Below are positions 13,663 to 22,411 of a stretch of 64,000 nt of DNA, piece after piece (position 1 is the stretch's first letter; each line of letters starts with the position of its first letter). The notes below the pieces were generated by a model. It had not been told where the DNA came from. It ran no database searches and saw only the letters and a program-made list of their open reading frames with translations. Source of the DNA: Pedobacter sandarakinus (lineage in GTDB: Bacteria; Bacteroidota; Bacteroidia; Sphingobacteriales; Sphingobacteriaceae). The stretch covers positions 124,001 through 188,000 of the forward strand of contig NZ_JAPIVG010000001.1 in the NCBI RefSeq assembly GCF_026240095.1, in the 5' to 3' direction. A program made the position numbers and the translations under genes.

Positions 13663-13807
13663 AGCATGTAAGTAGAGATAGGCGTTATGGTCGGGATGAT
13701 GAGGTAGGTAGATTTTCCTGCCCAAATTAAGATTGAAATAAACATAACCATGCCCTTACATGAGACATGTTTTCTTAAATTGCGTATGATAATCTGTAGG
13801 TACAACA

Positions 13808-14497
13808 ATGGAACTAGAAAAGCACTATACGAACAGGACTGGATGGCTAAGGGCAGCAGTATTGGGGGCAAACGACGGCATCATTTCAACATCGAGCTTA
13901 GTGATTGGCGTTGCTGCGGCAAGCGATACCCGGAGTCCGATTGTGCTGGCGGCACTTGCAGGTCTGATTGCCGGGGCACTTTCGATGGCTGCGGGCGAAT
14001 ATGTGTCAGTAAGTTCGCAGGCCGACCTGGAAAAGGCCGACATTGAGCGAGAACGAAGAGAACTTGAGATGATGCCCGAGGTTGAATTGAACGAGCTTGC
14101 TAAAATTTACGTAGCGCAAGGTTTAGATGAAGATTTAGCTATGAAGGTTGCGATACAATTTAGTGAGAAAGATGCACTTGGTGCGCACATGCGTGATGAA
14201 TTAGGAATTACCCCGCACTCGCAACCCATGCCTTTACAGGCTGCACTGGCATCTGGCGCCTCGTTTATTAGCGGTGGCATTTTACCTTTTTTGGTTGCGC
14301 TTTTGGCGCCTATACCATCAATGGTATTCTACCAATATGGTTTTGCTATTGTCTTCCTGGCACTTTCTGGTGCAATAGCAGCTAAAGCTGGCGGCGCTGC
14401 CATGTTGAAAGGTATTATAAGAATTTGCTTCTGGGGTACAGTAGCAATGGGGGTAACAGCTTTAGCAGGTTATATTTTCGATGCAAAAACGAGGTAA
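13808..14497 (+). CDS. VIT1/CCC1-family transporter
   Basis: A 229-residue membrane protein of the vacuolar iron transporter family, probably exporting or sequestering Fe2+ or Mn2+. It starts with the family's N-terminal motif (RTGWLRAAVLGANDGII) and has about five hydrophobic helices. The second carries AAGEYVSVSSQAD, with the metal-site Glu. A cytoplasmic helical region rich in Glu (residues about 70-115, RERRELEMMPE) would form the metal-binding domain. It is a single gene, and a structured element (14542-14627) follows it. Confidence 0.92.
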   Translation: MELEKHYTNRTGWLRAAVLGANDGIISTSSLVIGVAAASDTRSPIVLAALAGLIAGALSMAAGEYVSVSSQADLEKADIERERRELEMMPEVELNELAKIYVAQGLDEDLAMKVAIQFSEKDALGAHMRDELGITPHSQPMPLQAALASGASFISGGILPFLVALLAPIPSMVFYQYGFAIVFLALSGAIAAKAGGAAMLKGIIRICFWGTVAMGVTALAGYIFDAKTR

Positions 14498-14541
14498 TCC
14501 TGAACATTAGGATAGGAATAGTAGCAGTAAAATAACTTTAA

Positions 14542-14627
14542 TAAACCGGATTGAAGTGGCATCCTTTTTTGTTGACGATAACATGCTGGAATGCACAAGA
14601 AAGAAATAATTTAGCCTGACAGAACTT
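14542..14627 (+). ncRNA. Structured intergenic element, copy A (diverged)
   Basis: The 5' part reads AAACCGGATTGAAGTGGCAT and the 3' part AATAATTTAGCC then TGACAGAACTT. CTTTTTTGT pairs with ACAAGAAAG to close the inner stem. The layout matches copies B (22106-22238) and C (51263-51326), with more substitutions in the 3' arm. It could be a member of the Bacteroidetes Flavo-1 RNA family, but that name is from memory and unverified. Confidence 0.45.
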
Positions 14628-14650
14628 GATACCACAAAAGTTGCAAAAAA

Positions 14651-14692
14651 GATAAAACGAAAAGCCGGAGTAACGTTAATTGTTGCTCCGGC
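14651..14692 (-). terminator. Rho-independent terminator after rlmF
   Basis: GCCGGAG (14664-14670) pairs with CTCCGGC (14686-14692), extended by an inner AAC/GTT. On the minus strand TTTTCGTTTT follows. It lies 32 bases past the rlmF stop. Confidence 0.85.
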
Positions 14693-14723
14693 CTTGCTTT
14701 ACAGCTATTTAAACAAACTGAAT

Positions 14724-15713
14724 TTATTTTCTCTGGGCCTTTGTTTCCATTTTCCAACCCTTTGCCCACTCGGCTTGCGCATATTCGTCTTGATAGGTCC
14801 ATGCCACAAACCTGCTAATTTTTTGTCCTTGGCTCATGGTTACCGTACGCACCTCGAATGCGTTTGCGTTAACTAAAGCGTTATAAATGCTTTTTAGGTT
14901 TGCACTTTTAGAAACTAGTGAAGTAAACCAAAGAACTTGATTTTTGATTTGGGCACTTTGTATAATCATTTGCTCTACAAAGGCACGTTCGCCACCAGGG
15001 CACCAAAGTTCGGCCTTGTTGCCGCCAAAATTAAGCACGTGTTTAACTTCTTTCTCTTTACCACCCAGGTTGCGCCATTTTAACCGCGTACCTTGTTCGG
15101 CTTCCTTTAACGAAGCGTGGAAAGGTGGGTTGCATACTACTGCATCGAACCGTTCTTTGCCGCCCACAACACCTCTAAAGATGCCCATTTTAGACGATTG
15201 CTGACGGATCTCGATAGCGCCTTGCAAAGGTTTATTTGCCTCGATAATCCTTTTTGCAGAATCTACTGAAAGTGGGTCGATTTCTGAGCCTACGAAGTTC
15301 CAACCATATTCCTGATGGCCAATAATTGGGTAAATGCAGTTGGCACCCACACCAATATCAAGCACGTTTATCCCGGCACCTTTGGGATTGTTGCCGCTAT
15401 TGCTAGACCCCAATAAATCGGCTACGTAATGGATATAATCTGCCCGGCCGGGTATTGGCGGACAAAGGAAATCTTTGGGAATATCCCACTGGGAAATATT
15501 GTAGTAGTGTTTCAATAATGCTCGGTTGAGTGCCTTAACAGCACTTTGATCGGCAAAATCGATTGATTCATCGTTATGCTCGTTTTTAAAAACAAAACGC
15601 TTTAGATCTTTGGAGGTTGCGGTAAGTTGCTTAAAATTGTAACGCGAACGGTGCTTGTTGCGTGGATGTAACTCGCTTTTTTCTTTGCGGTTATTTTGTT
15701 CTTCTTGGCCCAA
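14724..15713 (-). CDS. rlmF: 23S rRNA (adenine(1618)-N6)-methyltransferase
   Basis: Methylates A1618 of 23S rRNA with S-adenosylmethionine; 329 residues. N-terminal ELHPRNKHRSRY (residues 14-25) and PPIPGRADYIH match the E. coli enzyme, the SAM loop is VLDIGVGANCIYP (117-129), and the catalytic motif NPPF is at 195-198. The start is TTG at 15713: no ATG exists before the conserved LHPRN block, and the -7 box lies only 45 bases upstream. The mRNA would begin with a hairpin (15731-15751). Confidence 0.95.
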   Translation of the reverse strand: MGQEEQNNRKEKSELHPRNKHRSRYNFKQLTATSKDLKRFVFKNEHNDESIDFADQSAVKALNRALLKHYYNISQWDIPKDFLCPPIPGRADYIHYVADLLGSSNSGNNPKGAGINVLDIGVGANCIYPIIGHQEYGWNFVGSEIDPLSVDSAKRIIEANKPLQGAIEIRQQSSKMGIFRGVVGGKERFDAVVCNPPFHASLKEAEQGTRLKWRNLGGKEKEVKHVLNFGGNKAELWCPGGERAFVEQMIIQSAQIKNQVLWFTSLVSKSANLKSIYNALVNANAFEVRTVTMSQGQKISRFVAWTYQDEYAQAEWAKGWKMETKAQRK

Positions 15714-15730
15714 TGTGATATGGTTTAATT

Positions 15731-15765
15731 AAACATGCTGTGTGCATGTTTCTGCCACAAAGGTA
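15731..15765 (-). promoter_or_regulatory. rlmF promoter and 5'-end hairpin
   Basis: TACCTTTG on the minus strand (15758-15765) is a perfect -7 box. The predicted transcript start falls at the edge of an inverted repeat, AAACATGC and GCATGTTT with a five-base loop (15731-15751). This overlaps a second palindrome, GTTTAATTAAAC (15723-15734). The hairpin may stabilise the mRNA or be an operator. Confidence 0.5.
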
Positions 15766-15895
15766 ATTAAAAGATGTAAGCTTTTGCACAGCCAAGATGT
15801 CGAAGACCCTTGTATATTTTGTTTTTACACGCTGGCAGGCTAACTAAACCAGGGATGTGCGAACAACAAAAATCTAAATAGAATTAATGAGGGAA

Positions 15896-17161
15896 TTAAT
15901 TTTCTTCTGTTTTTTCGATTGTAGCAGGCTTGATTGCTTGGAGGTATTTCTGTTCGTCGAACTGTTTTTCGCTCTTCGCAATAACAATTGTAGCCACACC
16001 ATTACCTATTACGTTGGTAATTGCCCTGGCTTCGCTCATAAATCTATCTACACCTATTAAAATGGAGATATGCTCTATAGGCATAATTTTGAGTGCAGTT
16101 AAGGTGGATACTAAAACAATAAAGCCACTGCCAGTTACACCAGCCGCACCTTTAGAGGTAACCATTAAAACACCCAATACTGTTACTTGCTGACCGATGG
16201 ATAAGTCGACATGGAAAACCTGGCAGAGAAAGATTACAGCCATGGCCAGATAAATGGCTGTACCATCGAGGTTGAAAGAATAGCCTGTAGGGATAACTAA
16301 ACCAACCACCGATTTATCGCAGCCGATGGCTTCCATTTTTTGCATCATGCTGGGCAATGCCGATTCTGATGATGATGTACCTAAGACGATTAAGATTTCC
16401 TGACGGATGTATTTTAAATACTGCCAAAGGCTAAAATTGTAATAGCGACAAATACCATTTAAAATTACGAAGATGAATAAGATGCAAGTTAAATATACCG
16501 AACCCATTAACTTCGCCATGCCGAAAATACTATCTAAGCCATGTGTGCCGATGCTGAAAGCCATGCCACCAAACGCACCAATGGGTGCTAGGCGCATAAT
16601 CACTTTCATTATTTTGAAAAGCACTTTAGAAATTTTATCGAATGCGTTTAAAACAGATGCGCCTTCTCCACCAAGCTTATTTAAGCCATAGCCAAATAAA
16701 ATGGCGAAGAGTAATATTTGCAAGATGTTGCCTTCGGCGAAAGAACCAATAATATTATGAGGGATGATGTGAAGAAAAAATTCTGCCCAATTCATGTCCT
16801 TTGCTTGCTCGGCATAGCCTGCTACCTGACCTGTATTTTCAGTTTTAGCCACCATACCCGCTCCAGGTTTAAGTACATTAGCCACCAACAAACCAATTGC
16901 AATAGCTACCGTACTTACAACTTCGAAATATAAAAGCGCCTTACCACCTACCCTACCTACTTTTTTCATGTCTCCCATGTGGGCAATACCCAGCACAATG
17001 GTAAAAAAGATGATGGGTGCAATAAGCATACTAATCAGGTTGATGAAACCCTGACTGATCAATTTAGCAGACGGCGCAAAACCCGGAAAATAAGCGCCGA
17101 CCAATATGCCTATGGTTATGGCGATAAGCACCTGGAAAGTTAAATTGGAAAGCAGCTTCAT
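15896..17161 (-). CDS. Dicarboxylate/amino acid:cation symporter (DAACS family)
   Basis: An inner-membrane Na+- or H+-coupled transporter for C4-dicarboxylates, glutamate or aspartate; 421 residues. Family signatures are the serine-rich re-entrant loop (LGTSSSESALPSMM), the GYSFNLDGTAIY motif and the TSKGAAGVTGSGF motif. It has about eight transmembrane helices. The TSSSESALP form resembles DctA, but sequence alone does not settle dicarboxylate against glutamate. It precedes the isoaspartyl peptidase gene's stop by about 40 bases, but that gene lies upstream in the direction of transcription, so the two could be co-transcribed. Confidence 0.93.
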   Translation of the reverse strand: MKLLSNLTFQVLIAITIGILVGAYFPGFAPSAKLISQGFINLISMLIAPIIFFTIVLGIAHMGDMKKVGRVGGKALLYFEVVSTVAIAIGLLVANVLKPGAGMVAKTENTGQVAGYAEQAKDMNWAEFFLHIIPHNIIGSFAEGNILQILLFAILFGYGLNKLGGEGASVLNAFDKISKVLFKIMKVIMRLAPIGAFGGMAFSIGTHGLDSIFGMAKLMGSVYLTCILFIFVILNGICRYYNFSLWQYLKYIRQEILIVLGTSSSESALPSMMQKMEAIGCDKSVVGLVIPTGYSFNLDGTAIYLAMAVIFLCQVFHVDLSIGQQVTVLGVLMVTSKGAAGVTGSGFIVLVSTLTALKIMPIEHISILIGVDRFMSEARAITNVIGNGVATIVIAKSEKQFDEQKYLQAIKPATIEKTEEN

Positions 17162-17204
17162 AAAATAAATTAAGGGATAAATGTGGTGTGATTTTAATGA
17201 TATA

Positions 17205-18233
17205 CTATTTATAAATACTTACTTCTACTTTACCATCAGCAGTAACTGCACCTCGGTACATACCTTCGGTATTAAAAGGCATGGCGATATTTCCCTTTTT
17301 ATCCAGGGCAATTAAACCGCCATCGCCGCCCATTTTGTCAACTTTATCTAGCGCAATTTTGGAAGCTTCGCTAACAGACAGTCCTTTATATTCCATTAGA
17401 TCGGAGATGGTTTTCGCTACCACGTTACGGATATAAAATTCGCCCCAGCCTGTTGCAGAAATACCTGCAGTTTCATTATTACAATACGTTCCGGCACCAA
17501 TAAGTGGAGCATCGCCAACGCGACCATATTTTTTATTGGTCATACCTCCGGTAGATGTTCCAGCAGCCAAATTTCCTGCCTGATCGAGTGCTACACAGCC
17601 GACTGTACCAAATTTATAATCGTGGTTGATAGTGCCTAATAGTTCTGATTTTTTGCTACCATGATCTAACACGGCTTTAGTAGAATCTGCTTTAATGGCC
17701 TGTTGCAAGCCATCCCAGCGTTCTTTGGTCCAAAAGTATTTAGGATCTACAGTTTCTAAACCTGCCTCTTTCGCAAATAAATCGGCACCTGCGCCGACCA
17801 ACATTACATGTTCTGATTTTTCCATCACAGCCCTTGCTGCAGAAATCGGATTTTTAATGGTGGTTACCCCTGCAACAGCTCCCGCCATTAACGTTTTGCC
17901 ATCCATAATTGCCGCATCGAGTTCGTTCCTACCTTCGTGAGTAAAAACCGCCCCTTTGCCTGCATTAAAATGCGGATCATTCTCCATCACATGAATAGTT
18001 GCTTCCACGGCATCTAAACAACTTTTCCCAGCTTTAATTTGTGCATAACCTGTTTCGAGTGCTTTAGTAAGCACGGCGATATACGCAGCTTCCCGCTCTG
18101 GGGTCATGTTCTTTTTCAAAATGGTTCCGGCACCACCGTGAATTACCATTACATATTTCTTCTGCTGGGAATATGTCTGGCAAACAAGTAGCAAGAGGCA
18201 ACCTAAAATGCTGAAGCTGATTTTTTTGATCAT
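17205..18233 (-). CDS. iaaA: Isoaspartyl peptidase / L-asparaginase (plant-type, Ntn hydrolase)
   Basis: Cleaves isoaspartyl dipeptides and asparagine; 342 residues. A signal peptide (1-23) predicts a periplasmic enzyme. The proenzyme cuts itself before Thr210 in YKFGTVGCVALD, which becomes the nucleophile of the beta subunit. IHGGAGT near the N-terminus and GRVGDAPLIGAGTY complete the family pattern. The symporter gene starts 43 bases downstream and could import the released aspartate; this link is an inference. Confidence 0.93.
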   Translation of the reverse strand: MIKKISFSILGCLLLLVCQTYSQQKKYVMVIHGGAGTILKKNMTPEREAAYIAVLTKALETGYAQIKAGKSCLDAVEATIHVMENDPHFNAGKGAVFTHEGRNELDAAIMDGKTLMAGAVAGVTTIKNPISAARAVMEKSEHVMLVGAGADLFAKEAGLETVDPKYFWTKERWDGLQQAIKADSTKAVLDHGSKKSELLGTINHDYKFGTVGCVALDQAGNLAAGTSTGGMTNKKYGRVGDAPLIGAGTYCNNETAGISATGWGEFYIRNVVAKTISDLMEYKGLSVSEASKIALDKVDKMGGDGGLIALDKKGNIAMPFNTEGMYRGAVTADGKVEVSIYK

Positions 18234-18284
18234 CAGAATAAATTTAGGTTGGTAAATTAAGAAATTCTTACGTGATTAAGGAAA

Positions 18285-20054
18285 TTAAGCTTTGGCAATT
18301 CCCGCCGACGAAAATTGGAGATCGTAAAGCTTTTTATAATAACCATTTAGCCTCAATAATTCTTGGTGTGTCCCTTTTTCTTTGATTTCGCCTTTATCTA
18401 GCACAATAATTTGATTGGCTTTCTGAATGGTAGAAAGGCGATGGGCAATGACGATTGAGGTTCTGCCATCCATCAAATTATCAATGGCTTTCTGGATAAG
18501 AAGTTCGGTTTCGGTGTCTACAGATGAGGTAGCTTCATCTAGAACCAGGATTGCCGGATTATGCACCAATGCCCTGATAAAAGAGATGAGTTGTGCCTGC
18601 CCTGCAGATAATGTAGCACCACGTTCCATCACATTATACTGATACCCTCCTGGCAAACGCTCGATGAATTCATGAGCACCCACTTTCTTAGCAGCATTGA
18701 CTACTTCTTCGATCGTGATTTCGGGGTTATTTAGTGTAATGTTATTTAAAATTGTATCAGAAAATAAGAATACATCCTGCAGAACAGTGGCAATATTGCT
18801 ACGCAGGTAGTTCAATTCAAAATCTTGAATCCGGATACCATCAACAGTGATGCTTCCCCGTTCTACCTCGTAAAAGCGGTTTAGAATGTTTATGGTAGAA
18901 GATTTGCCTGCGCCCGTTGCGCCAACGAGTGCAACTGTGTCGCCTGCTTTTACATCGAAAGTAAGATCTTTGAGCACATAGCTTTCTTCATTATAGGCAA
19001 ACCACACGTTTTTAAATTCAATGTTGCCTTCTAATTTTTGTGGCATTTGGCGGCCTTCGTTAATGGTAGCTTCATCGGTATCTAAAACCTTAAAAACACG
19101 CTCGGCTCCCACCATTCCCATTTGAAGGGTGTTAAACTTATCTGCCAGTTGGCGGATAGGCGTAAACACCATACCCAGATACATTATAAATTGTGTAATG
19201 GTACCTGGCGTAACATCCAACGGTTTAGCCAAAATACTTTTTGCACCATACCACACCAGTAAACCTAAAGACATGGCAGAGATTAATTCTACAACTGGAA
19301 AAAATATCGAGTAGTACCAATTAGAACGGATATTGGCATCGCGGTAGCGTTTGTTGATGGCATAAAACTTTTTGTATTCTTGTCTTTCTCGGGCAAAGTA
19401 TTGCACAATGGAAACACCAGTAATGTGTTCTTGTAAAAATGTGTTCAGGTTCGATACTTCATTTCTGATTTCCTGAAACGCAACCTTGATGGCTTTTTGG
19501 AACTTCCGGGTAGCTATAATTAATAAAGGAATAGGCAATAGCACCACTAAACTCAACTCCCAATCAGTAGCTAGCATTACACCTATAATTACCACCACCT
19601 GTAAAGAATCGCCAATCATCGATATTAATCCTTCAGAGAAAATATCGGCAATGGTTTCCAGATCTGAAACTGTTCTTGTAATTAACTGGCCTATGGGCGT
19701 TTTATCGAAGTATTTAAGCCTTAAATTGGTGATGTGATTAAAAACCCTGACTCTTAAATCGCGGATAACAGACTGCCCAAGGGTGTTGGTAAGCAAGGTG
19801 TGGTTATATTGGATCAGTGTCTGAAGAATCAGCATGAAAATCATCAACATGGTGATGTTGACCAAGCCTGAATAGTTTCCGCTGATAATATAATGGTCTA
19901 GGGTATATTTAATTAAGAAAGGCCTAACCGGAGAAATTGCCGCCAGCAGCACAGTTAGAATAACTGACCAAATAAACACTGCACGATAAGGCTTTACGTA
20001 TTGAAAAATACGTTTCAGTAGTCCGGTATTGTAAACATCTCCTGTTACCGCCAT
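18285..20054 (-). CDS. ABC exporter half-transporter (permease fused to ATPase)
   Basis: A 589-residue type I ABC exporter. The N-terminal half (about residues 20-320) has six transmembrane helices. The C-terminal ATPase has Walker A GATGAGKSS, signature LSAGQ, Walker B ILVLDEATSS and the H-loop IAHRLS. The signature has Ala-Gly-Gln in place of the common SGGQ and still fits the family. It resembles MsbA and multidrug half-transporters that work as dimers; the substrate is not deducible. It lies between iaaA and truA on the same strand with gaps of 51 and 112 bases. Confidence 0.93.
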   Translation of the reverse strand: MAVTGDVYNTGLLKRIFQYVKPYRAVFIWSVILTVLLAAISPVRPFLIKYTLDHYIISGNYSGLVNITMLMIFMLILQTLIQYNHTLLTNTLGQSVIRDLRVRVFNHITNLRLKYFDKTPIGQLITRTVSDLETIADIFSEGLISMIGDSLQVVVIIGVMLATDWELSLVVLLPIPLLIIATRKFQKAIKVAFQEIRNEVSNLNTFLQEHITGVSIVQYFARERQEYKKFYAINKRYRDANIRSNWYYSIFFPVVELISAMSLGLLVWYGAKSILAKPLDVTPGTITQFIMYLGMVFTPIRQLADKFNTLQMGMVGAERVFKVLDTDEATINEGRQMPQKLEGNIEFKNVWFAYNEESYVLKDLTFDVKAGDTVALVGATGAGKSSTINILNRFYEVERGSITVDGIRIQDFELNYLRSNIATVLQDVFLFSDTILNNITLNNPEITIEEVVNAAKKVGAHEFIERLPGGYQYNVMERGATLSAGQAQLISFIRALVHNPAILVLDEATSSVDTETELLIQKAIDNLMDGRTSIVIAHRLSTIQKANQIIVLDKGEIKEKGTHQELLRLNGYYKKLYDLQFSSAGIAKA

Positions 20055-20166
20055 ATTTATAGTTTAAATTGTGAGGTTAAGGGTTTAAGGTCCTGTATAC
20101 CTTACATAAAGTTCAAAAAAGCTTCGAGATTATCCTGTAAAGCAAATTTCACCTTACATCTTTACC

Positions 20167-20922
20167 TCATTCTGTTAGGTAAGGATACGCTACCTTAACC
20201 AGATATAAACCGCAAGCAGGAACCGATTGACCAGCATTACTCCTGTTTTTACTTTCTATAATTGCTTTAAAATCGTCTAAATTAATTTCATGCTTGCCTA
20301 CACGTACCAAAGTGCCCATAATTGCCCTTACCATGTTTCTAAGAAAACGATCTGCTTCAATGTAGAAAACCAAACCGTCATCACAAGTTTCGAAAACTGC
20401 CTTTGTGATGGTGCAATTATTGGTAAACGTTTGGGTATTCGATTTACTAAAACAAGAAAAATCGGTATAACCTAATAACACGTCAGCCGCTTTATTCATT
20501 GCATTCAGGTCTAAATGATCTTTTAATAACCACGATCGGTTCAATTTAAAAGGATCTTTCTCGAAATGAAGGTAATACTGGTAAGCCCTTGCGGTAGCAT
20601 CGAAACGGGCATGCGCATCTTGATGTACGCTGAATATCTTTTTAACTGCTATTTGATAAGGCAACAGTGCATTAACGCCCGCCACGGCATTCGTCACTTT
20701 ATTTTCCTCTAAATCTACAACATCAAAATGCGCATAAAAATCTTTTGCATGTACACCAGCATCTGTTCTGCCACACCCTAAGGTTTCGATAGGTTGCCTA
20801 AAAACGGTAGACATTGCCCCATCTAGCAACTCTTGAACCGTAAGCGCATTGGGCTGAGTTTGCCAGCCGTGATATAAGCTGCCATCGTACGCGATTTGTA
20901 TGAAATACCGTTTTTTATTCAA
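20167..20922 (-). CDS. truA: tRNA pseudouridine(38-40) synthase
   Basis: Isomerises uridines 38-40 in the tRNA anticodon stem; 251 residues, typical length. The catalytic Asp54 is in GCGRTDAGVHA. The N-terminal RYFIQIAYDGSLYHGWQ block is diagnostic. The start codon is TTG at 20922: no in-frame ATG precedes the conserved block, an in-frame stop lies upstream, and a perfect -7 box at 20930-20937 leaves a leader of only a few bases. Confidence 0.96.
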   Translation of the reverse strand: MNKKRYFIQIAYDGSLYHGWQTQPNALTVQELLDGAMSTVFRQPIETLGCGRTDAGVHAKDFYAHFDVVDLEENKVTNAVAGVNALLPYQIAVKKIFSVHQDAHARFDATARAYQYYLHFEKDPFKLNRSWLLKDHLDLNAMNKAADVLLGYTDFSCFSKSNTQTFTNNCTITKAVFETCDDGLVFYIEADRFLRNMVRAIMGTLVRVGKHEINLDDFKAIIESKNRSNAGQSVPACGLYLVKVAYPYLTE

Positions 20923-20929
20923 AGCGATG

Positions 20930-20937
20930 CAAAAATA
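20930..20937 (-). promoter_or_regulatory. -7 promoter box of truA
   Basis: TATTTTTG on the minus strand, matching TAnnTTTG. It is only eight bases before the TTG start, so the mRNA is nearly leaderless. Confidence 0.55.
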
Positions 20938-20978
20938 CTTTTTTACTTTTATTCATGATGTTGTAAATCGGAATTAAA

Positions 20979-20986
20979 TATATTTG
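20979..20986 (+). promoter_or_regulatory. -7 promoter box of the DUF4293 gene
   Basis: TATATTTG on the plus strand, 20 bases before the ATG at 21006. Its position argues against the earlier in-frame TTG at 20997 and ATG at 21000 as starts. Confidence 0.55.
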
Positions 20987-21005
20987 TCGCAAATATTTGA
21001 TGAAC

Positions 21006-21479
21006 ATGATACAAAGAATACAGACGATTTGGTTTTTCTTGGCCGCATTAATACTTGTTTTGATGATTTTTTTGCCGATCCTCGTTTCAAACGACCAGCA
21101 TGGAACCACTTTACCGCTACTTTATACACAAGGATTTGCAGCCAGTTGGGATGCCGGGGAATTTGTTGCTGTGAAAATTGAGCCTACCTATCCGCTGTTG
21201 CTTACTAACGTCGGCTTAGCGGTGATCTGTTTAGTTAACATTTTTAATTTCCGCAATAGAACCCTCCAGAAGAAGGTAGCTATTTCAACTATTATACTTA
21301 TTATTGGTTTTGCATTCTGGTGCAGTGTGTACGCAAAACAACTTCCTGGCGGAATTGAAAATGCAAATTTCGGTGCAGGCGCATATATGCCTGCATTGGC
21401 TATTCTCTTTATCGTATTGGGCATTTTTGGGATTAATAAAGACGAGCGCCTGATTCGATCGGCAGAAAGACTACGCTAG
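21006..21479 (+). CDS. DUF4293 family membrane protein
   Basis: A 157-residue integral membrane protein with four hydrophobic helices (about 5-25, 57-75, 84-102 and 122-140) and a basic C-terminus. It matches the Bacteroidetes DUF4293 family, which begins MIQRIQTIW, so the ATG at 21006 is preferred. Function unknown. It is transcribed divergently from truA across a short two-promoter gap. Confidence 0.85.
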   Translation: MIQRIQTIWFFLAALILVLMIFLPILVSNDQHGTTLPLLYTQGFAASWDAGEFVAVKIEPTYPLLLTNVGLAVICLVNIFNFRNRTLQKKVAISTIILIIGFAFWCSVYAKQLPGGIENANFGAGAYMPALAILFIVLGIFGINKDERLIRSAERLR

Positions 21480-21548
21480 TTACGTAAGGGAAACAACTTT
21501 TGAATATTTGGATATTAGACCGCGATAGCCATAACCTAACAGACTGAT

Positions 21549-21914
21549 ATGGAGGCAACTGTAGCACAAAACGAAAAAATTGCCAAGATGACCTTTTCAT
21601 CTGTATACCCCCACTACTTAACGAAAGTGGAGAAGAAAGGTAGAACAGTTGATGAGTTGCATGAAGTGATTACCTGGCTAACAGGTTATGATGAAAAAGC
21701 AATTAAGGCATTAATTGACCAGAAGGTAACATTTAAGGAATTTTTTGACCAAGCTACGCTGAACCCGAACGCGACGCTAATTACAGGTACTATTTGCGGT
21801 TACAAAATTGAACAAATTGAATTTCCATTGACTAGGCAGGTGAGGTATTTAGATAAGCTGGTTGATGAATTGGCAAAAGGCAAGAAAATGGAAAAGATTT
21901 TAAGGGGTGCCTGA
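21549..21914 (+). CDS. DUF2200 family protein
   Basis: A soluble 121-residue protein matching DUF2200: [21 protein letters not shown], then [10 protein letters not shown] and [12 protein letters not shown]. Family members are small cytosolic proteins of unknown role, widespread in bacteria. It lies 69 bases after the DUF4293 gene in the same direction and may share its transcript. Confidence 0.88.
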   Translation: MEATVAQNEKIAKMTFSSVYPHYLTKVEKKGRTVDELHEVITWLTGYDEKAIKALIDQKVTFKEFFDQATLNPNATLITGTICGYKIEQIEFPLTRQVRYLDKLVDELAKGKKMEKILRGA

Positions 21915-22105
21915 TTTAAACATTTTTGACAAGCTTAAGCCTGACCATACCTTGCATGGTTGATTTGCCCTGGCAAAATATTCTAGAAAAACCGGTGTGA
22001 AACCGTATAATACGCTTCGCCAACCTTAAATACTGATCAAATCATCATAACTAATGTTGCACCCTGCATGCGAAACAGACAATAAAGCGACTGTCTAAGG
22101 TTAAT

Positions 22106-22238
22106 TAGCCCCGATTGAGCGGAAATACTTTTTGAACTGCAACAACCTAAAGATAGCAACTGCCGAATGTACCAAATGGACTAAGTAATTTCCGCAGCCG
22201 ATTGGCAAAAAGATTGAAGTAAAAGCGGGACTTTCGGG
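22106..22238 (+). ncRNA. Structured intergenic element, copy B
   Basis: It lies in the 497-base gap before the DEAD-box gene; the rest of that gap (21915-22105, 22239-22378) shows no gene. The 5' arm AGCCCCGATTGAGCGG pairs at its base with the 3' arm GCGGGACT, and ACTTTTTG pairs with CAAAAAG. A loop of about 70 bases separates the arms. The 12-mer GCGGGACTTTCG is identical in copy C. Possibly Flavo-1 type; no covariance search could be run. Confidence 0.5.
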
Positions 22239-22378
22239 AACTATCCGAGCTGAAGTTGCGCTTCTTAACAACTGTAAACTAAAACGGCCTTACATACATA
22301 TTGCTAAATAGTTAATTTACAATTTATTAAGATAAAAACTATTTACCTGACTACCTGTAAAATACGAAATAAAAAGCG

Positions 22379-22386
22379 TACCTTTG
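22379..22386 (+). promoter_or_regulatory. -7 promoter box of the DEAD-box helicase gene
   Basis: TACCTTTG followed by CGGC, a perfect TAnnTTTG match, 26 bases before the ATG. The same TACCTTTG(T/C)GGC form occurs before rlmF and the HAD gene. Confidence 0.65.
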
Positions 22387-22411
22387 CGGCTCAATTAAAA
22401 ATAAAAGACGA

